DNA of 12,984 nt from UKL13-2 sp043793345 (lineage in GTDB: Bacteria; Pseudomonadota; Gammaproteobacteria; Burkholderiales; Usitatibacteraceae), in assembly GCA_043793345.1 (NCBI GenBank), contig JAYVXF010000253.1:1-12984 (forward strand), given 5' to 3'. The notes beneath the pieces are model-generated. The model had not been told where the DNA came from. It did no database searches and saw nothing but the letters and a program-made list of their open reading frames with translations. Position numbers and translations under genes: made by a program. Positions 1 to 7,622 of this stretch are shown one piece after another. How positions within the stretch are numbered: the stretch's first letter is position 1; every line of letters begins with the position of its first letter.

Positions 1-342
1 GCCAAACTTCGCCATTATCTGCACGTCGGGGATGTTATCGAAATTGCCCGCCGCATCGGCGCGATCAATGTTGAGCGTGTAGAGAACATTGGGATCGCAA
101 TAAAACGAGCCATCGATCCGTGAACGCGGCGCGGAACGTCCGCCGAAGGTAATGGCGGCGACGGTCTTGGTCGGTGTTTCAGGCGACGGGAAGATAAACA
201 CATCGGCCAAGTCTGCCGCCGGATCGGCATCGGTGCCGGGTGATTCGGCATGGTCGGCCGACATGACGACTGCACTGACAGCGAGCGCTAACGCCGCCGC
301 CACTCCGCGCGGTGTACCGCGCCATCCAAACTTGGAGGACAT
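1..342 (-). CDS. DUF4331 family secreted protein (N-terminal part, runs off window)
   Basis: Only the first 114 codons are present; the frame is still open at base 1. The start is ATG at 342-340, preceded by AAGGAG (351-356 on the other strand) at good spacing. Residues 1-29 form a signal peptide: basic start, Ala/Val/Leu core, and a likely cleavage after VMSA29. The mature protein begins DHAESPGTDADPAADLADVF, with an Asp-rich DPAAD-x-D-V-F/Y block followed by FPSP, which is the characteristic opening of DUF4331. Family members are exported and have no assigned biochemical function, so none is given here. A later segment (YTLNIDRADAAGNFDNIPD) also fits the family. A 275-nt gap and a terminator-like hairpin separate it from the glycan operon upstream, so it is probably a separate transcription unit unrelated to glycan synthesis. 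Confidence 0.85.
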   Translation of the reverse strand, partial: MSSKFGWRGTPRGVAAALALAVSAVVMSADHAESPGTDADPAADLADVFIFPSPETPTKTVAAITFGGRSAPRSRIDGSFYCDPNVLYTLNIDRADAAGNFDNIPDVQIMAKFG

Positions 343-617
343 TTTTGTTTCTCCTTTTTAAGTGGGATTTTTGGTCGGCATGCCGCAAAAAAAAGGCCTC
401 TGGCGCAAGCCGTACACAATCCTACTCTACCTCAAAAATATTCGTTGGCTATCCCCCAATCGCGGCATCCGCCGGTTTCATCCTTTGCGAAAACCCGACA
501 TCGCTTGCGCTGCGAAAGCATCTCCGCACCACCCCCGCGCGATATAATTTTTTTGATCGCCGCAGTTGCGCGCAACCACGCGCCGTGCTGCCAGTTATCC
601 GCCATATCCTTTCATGA
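343..617. other. Intergenic region between the glycan operon and the DUF4331 gene
   Basis: This 275-nt gap holds no convincing gene on either strand. On the minus strand it contains a GC-rich self-complementary stretch (GTTGCGCGCAAC, roughly 565-576), an A/T-rich patch near 543-556, a weak hairpin with a T-run (387-411) and a perfect 10-nt palindrome CGGCATGCCG at 376-385. The DUF4331 promoter should be here, but no pair of -35 and -10 boxes stood out well enough to call. Confidence 0.5.
387..411 (-). terminator. Possible weak Rho-independent terminator
   Basis: Read on the minus strand, GGCTT-loop-GAGGCC forms a stem of about five pairs including one G-U, followed at once by eight T residues (387-394). 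It lies downstream of the GT-C gene and about 45 nt before the DUF4331 start. It could end glycan-operon transcripts or act as a leader attenuator for DUF4331. The stem is short, so the call is tentative. Confidence 0.35.
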
Positions 618-2549
618 TCAGTGGTTCTTCCTGTACACCTTAACTTCCGGCAGTGGATCATCCGGATACGTCTTGTGATACGCCGGCGATATGTATGGTG
701 TGTAGGTTTTGATGACGTGGTATTGGCTTTCGAGGATCTTGCGGTCGCCCGCACCAGCCGGAAATCCAGTCACGACGATCTCCGGCGGCCTGGATTTCCA
801 GGTATTTCCGTTGAAACGCTGATATCGCAGCGAGTTGTCGTTGAACAGCCCCTCCGCCCCTTTCGTCGCGATCGTAGAACTGCCGTCAAGCAAGACGCCC
901 AGGTCTCGTGAGATATCCCTGCTGGTGTAATGCGGATCCAGGTAGGCGGGAACCAGTCGAATCATCGCCGCCGCGAAGTAACCCAATGCGTAGATGGTGA
1001 CGAGGCGCGGTACGGCCACCCAAGACGCACGTCTCGCAGACGTAACGGCCAAGGAAGCCATCGCTGCGAATATGACAATACCCGCATAGAGCGAGCGCGA
1101 TATTTCGCCGCCAAGCCTTGGCCACAGCGTCGCATCTTCAAAGACGGCGGACAGGAGCATCCACAATGCCGCTTGCATTATTGGAAACACGATCAGGAAA
1201 TTGAGTGCGCCATCGCGGCTCGCGACTTGACGAGCGACGAAAGTAGTTGCAACCGCTGCCAGAGCAGCGCAGGCGAGCTGGATACGAAGCGGTTCGGGAT
1301 TGATACCGCCAAGGGCCATTGCCGAGGCCAACAGTGGTGCAATAAATACCGCCGTTGGCAAAACAAAAACGGCCAGCCGCAGAAGCCGGACGCGGTCTTT
1401 CCGCTGAAGCGCCGTCAGCACCTGCTGAATCCCAACCTTCTGTAGCAGGCTCATGCCAACGGTGATGTTGATCGCCATGGGCAGCACGATGTGCACCATG
1501 TAACGGCTCGGAAAATAGTCCATCACCAGCATCAGGGCAAGGTAAGCCACGATCCAGGTTGTCGATGTCACCAGGTAGCGTCGGGAGAGCACATCGACTT
1601 GTTTGAGATCCGCAGCGATCCATCCCAACCACGAAAGCCATAGCCCCAGTGCCAAAAAATTCAGCGCCGGGGCCAGTGAGTCTTTAAATGGAAAACTGAG
1701 GATGTGATAAAGGTCGGCGAATCGGAGGAACCGCAGCACCGTTGCCAAATAAGTTGCCCCGGATAACTCATCGAATACATGCTGTGACTTTGGGGCGCAG
1801 CACCCGATCCAGACAGCACCGGCGAGTAACACCGGTGCAGCAAGGCCACCCCAGAACCAGAGAAAGAGCGGCCATCTTCGCGTTTTATTTGTGGATTCAT
1901 CTGGCGCAGCGGGCATGAACAAAAGTATCAGCGAAAATATGCCCACAGAAAATACGACGGTGCCTTTCATCCCCACGGCGAACAACATGAATGCGCCGAG
2001 CAGCGCCATTCGCCGAGGCGAAGGTTCTCGCGAGACCAAGACAAAATACGCCAGCGCCTGAAAAAGTATAACCACCATCTCCGGCACAGCGACGCGACTC
2101 ATCACGACAAAATCCACCTGCACGGCGAGCAGTATCACGCCGATGAGGAGAGCCAAAGGTGTCGATGTGTGGCGCAGATTTTTCCAGAAAAGTAGCAGCA
2201 GCGCGCTGCCGCAGAAGGCCGTGAAAATGCGCGTGGAGAGGCGGCTGAAGCCGATGAGATCGAAGATGACATAGTTGACGAGCTGAAAAAGCGGCGCGAG
2301 GATCAGGTGCAGGTCGTAAACCGCGTCTCTGGAGATGGTATGAAACAGATAAAAATCGCGCGCTTGATAGACCCAGCGGCCTTCATCGATGATGTAGCCG
2401 ATCCAATCGTCATATTGCGGATCGGCGTCGAGGTATAGCGCGCGGAGCACGACGCCGATGGCCAGCACGATGAACGTGAGATAACCCAGCGCTTTTACAC
2501 GATTAGGCATATACGCCCTGGATTGCACCGGCATACCTCCATCAGACAC
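618..2549 (-). CDS. GT-C integral-membrane glycosyltransferase (ArnT/PMT-like)
   Basis: A 643-residue polytopic membrane protein with roughly ten or more hydrophobic helices from about residue 20 to 530 and a soluble C-terminal tail of about 100 residues. After the first helix comes the loop DADPQYDDWIGYIIDEGRW. Its D55-E56-x-R followed by x4-A-R resembles the catalytic first-loop acidic motif of ArnT/PMT_2 GT-C enzymes. Such enzymes move a sugar from a polyprenyl-phosphate donor to an acceptor on the periplasmic face; donor and acceptor cannot be read from sequence. The start is taken as GTG at 2549, in a TAGTG overlap with the preceding stop and 6 nt after AAGGGA. Internal ATGs at residues 6 and 14 are alternatives, the latter placing the first helix close to the N terminus. 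It is the last gene of the operon. It could instead be a GT-C of the YfhO or Wzy-like type, but the DE-x-R-x4-AR motif argues for the PMT group. Confidence 0.75.
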   Translation of the reverse strand: MSDGGMPVQSRAYMPNRVKALGYLTFIVLAIGVVLRALYLDADPQYDDWIGYIIDEGRWVYQARDFYLFHTISRDAVYDLHLILAPLFQLVNYVIFDLIGFSRLSTRIFTAFCGSALLLLFWKNLRHTSTPLALLIGVILLAVQVDFVVMSRVAVPEMVVILFQALAYFVLVSREPSPRRMALLGAFMLFAVGMKGTVVFSVGIFSLILLFMPAAPDESTNKTRRWPLFLWFWGGLAAPVLLAGAVWIGCCAPKSQHVFDELSGATYLATVLRFLRFADLYHILSFPFKDSLAPALNFLALGLWLSWLGWIAADLKQVDVLSRRYLVTSTTWIVAYLALMLVMDYFPSRYMVHIVLPMAINITVGMSLLQKVGIQQVLTALQRKDRVRLLRLAVFVLPTAVFIAPLLASAMALGGINPEPLRIQLACAALAAVATTFVARQVASRDGALNFLIVFPIMQAALWMLLSAVFEDATLWPRLGGEISRSLYAGIVIFAAMASLAVTSARRASWVAVPRLVTIYALGYFAAAMIRLVPAYLDPHYTSRDISRDLGVLLDGSSTIATKGAEGLFNDNSLRYQRFNGNTWKSRPPEIVVTGFPAGAGDRKILESQYHVIKTYTPYISPAYHKTYPDDPLPEVKVYRKNH

Positions 2550-3199
2550 TATCGGTCCCTTACCCGGCGGAAACCGGCAACCTGAGCGGCCAAAACACCA
2601 ACCACCACGATTGTAAACAGCAAGACGAATCCCGGATTCCTTTTTTCAAGAATTTGGTACACCCAGCCATGCATGAATACGAGTACGGCAGCGGCGTAAT
2701 TCCAGCGTTGCAGAAATTTCCAGCGCTTTGCACCGAGCGCGCGCAGCGACGCATTGTTGGAAAGGCATAGCAGCATGACCAGTATGACGGTCGCAATCAA
2801 ACCCGCGTAATTAGTCAGCCCGAAGGGATCGAGTCGAACGGGGAAGATTGAATGGGCGTCGGCCGGTGGGAAAAAATACAGCCAGAATCTTCCGCCCATA
2901 TGTACTTGCAGCCCGGCGATCACGTGGACTAGGGCGAGGATACCCGCCCATATGCCGATATCCCGCCGCCAGTAGCCTGAAACCGGGTTTGCATGATTTC
3001 GAAGTACATTCCACGGCCCGATCATCAGTGATATCGCCAGCAGAAAAAGCGAGCCATAGGCAGTCGCCATACTGATTTGGTAAACCGCTTGATTCGAGTA
3101 AAGAAACTGGAGAAATCCCGCCACTAAAACACAGCTCGCCAATGCAAGTAGCAGATGACGGGTAATCCGCTGTGTCGAGCGGCCGCTGTTTTTGTTCAT
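2549..3199 (-). CDS. Ferric-reductase-like (MsrQ/YedZ-type) heme b transmembrane protein
   Basis: A 216-residue membrane protein with about six hydrophobic segments, a size and layout like MsrQ and the ferric-reductase-like transmembrane domain (PF01794 type). Two family marks are visible: R79-D-I-G-I-W followed by L90-V-H92 in one helix, and L155-G-A-K-R159-W160-K-F-L-Q164-R-W-N-Y leading to F175-M-H177-G-W. These correspond to the heme-ligand helices and the LG-RRW-LHRL motif of MsrQ. H92 and H177 are the likely b-heme ligands. The His usually found in the RLHRL segment is Gln (Q164), and H100 is an extra His near H92. There is no flavin or NADPH domain, so electrons must come from or go to a partner. 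The ATG overlaps the preceding GT4 stop (ATGA). I infer a heme-binding electron-transfer membrane subunit; its substrate and its reason for sitting in a glycan operon are unknown. Confidence 0.75.
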   Translation of the reverse strand: MNKNSGRSTQRITRHLLLALASCVLVAGFLQFLYSNQAVYQISMATAYGSLFLLAISLMIGPWNVLRNHANPVSGYWRRDIGIWAGILALVHVIAGLQVHMGGRFWLYFFPPADAHSIFPVRLDPFGLTNYAGLIATVILVMLLCLSNNASLRALGAKRWKFLQRWNYAAAVLVFMHGWVYQILEKRNPGFVLLFTIVVVGVLAAQVAGFRRVRDR

Positions 3200-4464
3200 T
3201 GAGTAAATCCGATTTTTTCGCTTGCGTCGTCAACAGCCGGATTCTTTCGGCGACCAAACTGCAAGCCATCGATGAGCTCCATGTAACCTTCCAGATGTCG
3301 CTCCTGAGTCCACCGCTCCTCAAACGTGTGGCGTCCCGCTTCACCCATGCGATTTCTCAACGCAGGGTCATCCAGTAATGTTTGCAATGCGATACCCAGT
3401 TCCTGTTCGTTGCGAAATATCATGCCGCCGCCACTGGCATCAATCAATTCGGGCAGCGCGCCCAGATCATGGACAATCGCTGGCGTACCCTGACTGAATG
3501 ATTCGATAACGACGAGGCCAAACGTTTCGTAGGTGAGCGACGGGACGACAGTTGCGATGGCGTGCGCATAGGCCGCTTTCAACATTTCGCCTTGGCGCCA
3601 TCCGGCGAAATGGACATGTGGCGAGCTGCCCGCAAGGGCGCGCAATGCCGGCTCCTCGTTGCCTTGTCCGATGATCAAAAGATCGGCTGCGCTTTGCTTT
3701 AAAAAATGCAGAATAAGTTTATGCGCGCCCTTCAATTTCTCTAGTCGTCCGACGAACAAAAAATAAGGTCGCTCAGGCAACAGTGCCTCGGCGCGCCTCA
3801 TACTCGACCGCTCGGCCCAAGTCGCATCCAAGCCGTGTGGAAGATAAGCCATCGGTCGGTCGATGCCTGCTTCAATGTGGCGCTGGCGTGTAAAACGACT
3901 GGGCGCAATGAAGCTGTCCACATGCTTCAAACTGCGTTGCAACAAACCACTGTAACGCCACAATTGCGGCGGGCGGCCATGCGCGACGGTACACGCAAAG
4001 CAGCTCGGCTTGACGCAGGGTTCGCGATTGAATTTATAAAGCACGTGCGTGGGACACACCAGCCAATGTTCATGTAGCGTGTAGAGCTTGAGCGCATCCC
4101 CGTAGGCAAGAATAGCCGGGCCGCCAACCAGCGAAATATTGTGAAAGTGAATGACATCGAAGCGTCCATCAGCCAGCAAGACGCGCAATTGTTGCGCCTT
4201 GAAATTCGGTCGACCGGTGAAGTAGGTGGCGAGCGGTGAAAGCGTGCCTACGCTGCTGTGCAGGCTTCGCAAGGTGACATTGGGGTGATTGTCCCAGCCA
4301 GCGGGTAGTGCCTGGCCGCCGACCGCGCGATAGCTGTCGAGGCAATGAATCACCTCGACCGTGTGACCCGCAGCGGCAAGACAATTGCTGAGCCGCCAGA
4401 CGAACACGCCATCGCCACCGAAAGCATGCGGCGGATAAAAAGTGGTGATCATGCAAAAATTCAA
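3196..4464 (-). CDS. Glycosyltransferase family 4 (GT-B) with Cys cluster
   Basis: A 422-residue GT-B enzyme of family GT4, expected to be cytosolic or membrane-peripheral and to transfer a sugar from a nucleotide donor with retention. The N-terminal domain has a GG-D-GVF loop (16-21) and DVIHFHN (103-109). The C-terminal domain has FVGRLEKLKG (237-246) and the donor-site E-x7-E motif E313-TFGLVVI-E321, followed by QGTPAIV. An insert between the domains carries C137, C150, C155 and C158 (C-x12-C-x4-C-x2-C), probably a metal-binding knuckle. The start is TTG at 4464, overlapping the preceding stop as TTGA and 7 nt after GAGG. An ATG four codons in (4452) lacks a suitably placed Shine-Dalgarno. 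Sugar and acceptor cannot be predicted. Confidence 0.87.
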   Translation of the reverse strand: MNFCMITTFYPPHAFGGDGVFVWRLSNCLAAAGHTVEVIHCLDSYRAVGGQALPAGWDNHPNVTLRSLHSSVGTLSPLATYFTGRPNFKAQQLRVLLADGRFDVIHFHNISLVGGPAILAYGDALKLYTLHEHWLVCPTHVLYKFNREPCVKPSCFACTVAHGRPPQLWRYSGLLQRSLKHVDSFIAPSRFTRQRHIEAGIDRPMAYLPHGLDATWAERSSMRRAEALLPERPYFLFVGRLEKLKGAHKLILHFLKQSAADLLIIGQGNEEPALRALAGSSPHVHFAGWRQGEMLKAAYAHAIATVVPSLTYETFGLVVIESFSQGTPAIVHDLGALPELIDASGGGMIFRNEQELGIALQTLLDDPALRNRMGEAGRHTFEERWTQERHLEGYMELIDGLQFGRRKNPAVDDASEKIGFTQ

Positions 4465-5636
4465 CGCGCGACCTCGCGCAATAGCATGGAGAATTCCGCA
4501 GCGGATCTCTGCCAGGAAAATTCACCAGAATGTTTTAGTGCGGCGCTCGCCATACGCTGACGCCGCGTGGGGTCGGCCAAAATAGCGTCGAGCGCGGCGG
4601 TGAGCGCATCCACGTCGCGTGGTGGAAAGGCTACTACCGCGTCTCTAAGCAACGCCGCCGCCGGCCCCACCTCACTTACCACCGAGGGCGTACCGCAGGC
4701 AGCCGCCTCAAACGCGGGTAAACCGAAGCCTTCTTCCAAAGACGGCATGACCAACAGCTCTGCGCGATTCAACAATTCGACCAAGCTTGGGTCATCAATG
4801 TAGCCAGTGAAGCAGACGCGATCCAATAAATTATTTTGCTCGACTTGTCGCTTCAGCTCAGCGTAGGCGGAAAAAAACACGTCGCCCGAATAATCACCCA
4901 CCAGCAGCAGGCGCAGTGTGGGAAAACGCGGTGCAATACGGCGAAAAGCCTCAATCAAAACACGCAAATTTTTGTGCGGACTCAGGCCGCCCACGTAAAC
5001 CAGATAGCGCAGGCCCGGCGTGAGCGCATGACCGGGCAGGAGTTCGGAGGGATCGCGCGCCTGCGGCAGGACGCGAAACAACGGGTCGTGCGCTTCGAGA
5101 ATTACCCGCAGTTTGCGATCCGGCAGCCCGAACTGTTCGTGGATACCAACTTTCGCATGCTCCGACACGGTGAGTATCATGCGTGCCTGACGATGCGCAA
5201 TGGCCAGCTTGGCGCCCCAGAAAAATTTCGCGCGCCAGTTGGGGAAAATCATTCCCGGATGACGCTCGGCGATCACATCATGAATCGCTACGATGGTCGG
5301 CACCGGGCGAATCAGCGGGAAGTAGGTATAAACCGACGGGAAGAAAAAGGCGTCCAGCCGATGCCCCGCCACCGCCCTCGACATGCGCAGCAAATCGACG
5401 ACGGTGCGACGTCCGGCAGCAGACGCGGCCTTGCCGGGTGCCTCGCCCAACGCAACCACCACCGGTTTAAAGCCCGGTGGCAGGTCATTCGCAGCGGCAC
5501 TTTCCGCGTCCATGAACATCAGGTATTCGTTACCGTCGTCGCGCGCGGCCAAGGCAGACAACAAGTTGCGCGTGTACCGGCCGTAACCGCGCCAGTTAGA
5601 CCAACAGCCGCCGTCAATACCGATGCGTAGTCCCAT
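4461..5636 (-). CDS. Glycosyltransferase family 4 (GT-B)
   Basis: A 391-residue GT4 enzyme. The N-terminal domain opens MGLRIGIDGG with a W-RGYGRYTRNLL acceptor-side loop (15-26), then AIHDVIAERHPG (117-128) and LTVSEHAK (155-162), typical of mannosyl/rhamnosyl-type GT4 proteins. The donor domain has YVGGLSPHKN (214-223), LLLVGDYSGD (243-252) and the E-x7-E motif E302-GFGLPAF-E310, followed by CGTPSVVSEVGPAA. The start is ATG at 5636 because AGGA lies 6 nt upstream and the GT4 N terminus begins exactly there; the 48 in-frame codons further upstream overlap the epimerase gene and look non-coding. It is 34 nt after the epimerase stop and overlaps the next GT4 start by 4 nt. The two GT4 genes are clearly different enzymes, implying two linkages. 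The named sugars are a family-level guess only. Confidence 0.88.
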   Translation of the reverse strand: MGLRIGIDGGCWSNWRGYGRYTRNLLSALAARDDGNEYLMFMDAESAAANDLPPGFKPVVVALGEAPGKAASAAGRRTVVDLLRMSRAVAGHRLDAFFFPSVYTYFPLIRPVPTIVAIHDVIAERHPGMIFPNWRAKFFWGAKLAIAHRQARMILTVSEHAKVGIHEQFGLPDRKLRVILEAHDPLFRVLPQARDPSELLPGHALTPGLRYLVYVGGLSPHKNLRVLIEAFRRIAPRFPTLRLLLVGDYSGDVFFSAYAELKRQVEQNNLLDRVCFTGYIDDPSLVELLNRAELLVMPSLEEGFGLPAFEAAACGTPSVVSEVGPAAALLRDAVVAFPPRDVDALTAALDAILADPTRRQRMASAALKHSGEFSWQRSAAEFSMLLREVAR

Positions 5637-5670
5637 GAATTTTCCTATTTGCGCGCAGTGATTTGAAACA

Positions 5671-6705
5671 TCAGCCACGGCCAAGCAGTCGAAAAGCGCC
5701 GCGCAAAATTTGGTGCGAGAACGGTATCGGATGCGTTGTTTCCACCTGTCCCGCTGCGCGGAACGCGGCGGTATAGGCATCGTAGGCTTCGATCAGTGCC
5801 TGCGCGTTGCTGCGGGTCGCATGCCAACTCAAACCACGTTGCGCGCGACCGATATCCGCGACGCCGTCTTGGCAGTAAGTGCTGAAGTAATGCCATTCAG
5901 ATAGCGGCGTGATGCCCGCCAACTCGATACCGCGCAGCGCAATTTTCGCCAGTGTTGACGGCACATGACTTAGTCTTGCGCCGCTTCGGGCGTGGTCGAT
6001 CAAAGCCTGGAGGTCTTGCCGCACCGTGCCGAATTCTTCTGCGCCGAAGTGGAATACGCCGCTTTCCTGAGTGTCCTCAAGAAGCCGCACGCCTTCGGCC
6101 ATGTCGCGGATATCGAGGAGTTGGTAGTGATTTGTACCCGCGCCCAAAACCGGTACCGCATCACCTCGTCGGATCGCATCGAACATCATGGCGAACGCGC
6201 CTACCTTGCCGGGTCCTAGAAACGTTTTTGGACGCACGGCTGCAATCGATGGGCCTGACTGCTGCATAAGCCAAGTCTCGGCTTCCGTCCGACATGCCCG
6301 GTAATCGTCAAGCCGCGACAATCCTGAGCCGGACAGGAAAGGATGTCGTCGCGATGGTCTTTCGACGATGGTCGAAGAAATCAACACGAAGCGCCGCGCT
6401 CCCGCGTCGCGGGCTGCCTCATAGACCATGCGCGTACCATCCACGTTCACGGTGCGCAATGTTTGCGGAGCCTGGCGGGGCGAGGCAAAGGCCGCATGCA
6501 CCACACTTTCGACACCTCGCGTGGCACGTTTCACCGTATCGATATCGCAAACGCCACCCTGTACATAGTCTACTTCGTTCGCCCAAGTCGGCGGCGGCGC
6601 AATATCGAGTACGCGCACGGCCTTGCCGGAATCGAGAAACGCCCTCGCTATATGCGCGCCCAAAAAACCTGCGCCGCCAGTGATGAGGATTGTTGGTGCT
6701 GACAT
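5671..6705 (-). CDS. NAD(P)-dependent epimerase/dehydratase, extended SDR type
   Basis: A 344-residue extended short-chain dehydrogenase/reductase. The Rossmann glycine motif is GGAGFLG (10-16), D34 at the end of the second strand suggests NAD(H), and VNVDGTRMVYEAA (87-98) is the usual N-V-x-G-T helix. The catalytic Ser/Thr is in LISSTIVE (109-116). The YxxxK position reads Y135-R-A-C-R139, so the lysine is replaced by arginine. The later RPKTFLGPG motif (158-166) marks the sugar-nucleotide side. Related proteins epimerise, dehydrate or reduce NDP-sugars or act on steroid-type substrates, so the exact reaction is open. The start is ATG at 6705, 11 nt after the GT2 stop, with no clear Shine-Dalgarno, so translation may depend on coupling. 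A 17-codon longer form, overlapping the GT2, is possible but adds only a basic stretch before the Rossmann fold. Confidence 0.82.
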   Translation of the reverse strand: MSAPTILITGGAGFLGAHIARAFLDSGKAVRVLDIAPPPTWANEVDYVQGGVCDIDTVKRATRGVESVVHAAFASPRQAPQTLRTVNVDGTRMVYEAARDAGARRFVLISSTIVERPSRRHPFLSGSGLSRLDDYRACRTEAETWLMQQSGPSIAAVRPKTFLGPGKVGAFAMMFDAIRRGDAVPVLGAGTNHYQLLDIRDMAEGVRLLEDTQESGVFHFGAEEFGTVRQDLQALIDHARSGARLSHVPSTLAKIALRGIELAGITPLSEWHYFSTYCQDGVADIGRAQRGLSWHATRSNAQALIEAYDAYTAAFRAAGQVETTHPIPFSHQILRGAFRLLGRG

Positions 6706-6716
6706 GTGGGGAATGA

Positions 6717-7622
6717 TCAGCGAACGCGGGCGAGCGCGCCACCGTCGCCAAACCAATAGCCCGCGATCTCGCCGACCGACCAGGAAACGGCGAACACGGC
6801 GAGTAGGGGCAGAGACCGAAGCAATTCGAATTGGTAACGCCCCGATTTCAACACCTGTGAAATAACGCGCCAGTAAATCACGGGAGGCAAAACAAAGGAG
6901 GCAAAACCATATGCCATGCGCTTGCCCAATGGCGCATCCATCACCCGTATTGCAGCATAGGAACGAGAGTAAAAATAGCGCTGCGAGACGTATTCGCCCA
7001 CGCTGTAGTGTTTCTTGTGTTCAACTTGTATAGCGGGGTCACTAATGAGTGCGATGCCCCCCCTTCTAAAGGCGTCGTGCAATACGTTCTCCCAGCGCCC
7101 CAGGCGCAGCGTATCGCAAAATTGGCGCAACAGGGATTTGCGGTACGTGACGTTGTTGCCCGTGACCCAGGGCGCCGGCCCGCAGGGGGGTGGGGTCAAG
7201 CAATGACCGTATTCACACAAGAAGGCCGCCCAATCCACGATGCTCCCGGTCGCACCGTTATCGACCGAACCCCCAACAACTTGTGCGCCTGCTGAATGAG
7301 CTGCCAACATGCGTTGCGCCCAGTCACACGGCACGATGACATGATCTTCGATTACGCCGATGATTTCCGCTTGAGCGACCTCGAACGCCATGGCGCGCAT
7401 TTGTGGGATCGTGACCTTCGACGAAACACCGATGACGGTCGCCTTTGGAAATGAATGCCGAAGCGCCGTGCGCACGCTTTCCCCCACACGTTCCACGACC
7501 AACACTTCCAGCGTGACCCCGCCGATCTGGGCAAAGACCGCATTGAGCGCCCCTTCCAAATCCGCCCAGCCGTTTACCGACGGAATCACGACCGATAAAT
7601 CGGGTGGATGCTTGTTGCTCAT
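6717..7622 (-). CDS. Glycosyltransferase family 2 (GT-A), complete paralogue B
   Basis: A 301-residue GT2 protein. It begins LSVVIPSVNGWADLEGAL, the usual first strand and helix of GT-A enzymes. The metal/donor motif region reads IEDHVIVPCDW (91-101), followed by VGGSVDNG, DWAAFLCEYG (130-139), GNNVTYRKSLL (155-165) and WENVLHDAFRRGG (177-189), all in family order. The usual VVD of strand 2 is VVERVGES, so that aspartate is Glu. The end is hydrophobic (about 235-290) and closes W281-x2-G-E285-x2-G, shared with the other two GT2s here, suggesting membrane association. The start is the ATG that overlaps the deacetylase stop (ATGA, 7622-7619), preceded by GGAAAAGC; the 86 in-frame codons upstream run inside the deacetylase gene and are rejected. 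Donor and acceptor are not predictable. Confidence 0.85.
   Translation of the reverse strand: MSNKHPPDLSVVIPSVNGWADLEGALNAVFAQIGGVTLEVLVVERVGESVRTALRHSFPKATVIGVSSKVTIPQMRAMAFEVAQAEIIGVIEDHVIVPCDWAQRMLAAHSAGAQVVGGSVDNGATGSIVDWAAFLCEYGHCLTPPPCGPAPWVTGNNVTYRKSLLRQFCDTLRLGRWENVLHDAFRRGGIALISDPAIQVEHKKHYSVGEYVSQRYFYSRSYAAIRVMDAPLGKRMAYGFASFVLPPVIYWRVISQVLKSGRYQFELLRSLPLLAVFAVSWSVGEIAGYWFGDGGALARVR

Noticed and set aside
543..548. TATAAT on the plus strand as a promoter
   Set aside because: No fitting -35 box lies 16-18 nt upstream and no plus-strand gene follows.
4836..5630. 264-codon open frame on the plus strand
   Set aside because: It lies antisense within the GT4 gene at 4461-5636, has the Gln/Arg/His-rich look of a shadow frame, and no domain was recognised.
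5637..5780. 48-codon N-terminal extension of the GT4 at 4461-5636
   Set aside because: The extension overlaps the epimerase end, has a biased basic sequence, and the GT4 N terminus MGLRIGIDGG with its own AGGA starts at 5636.
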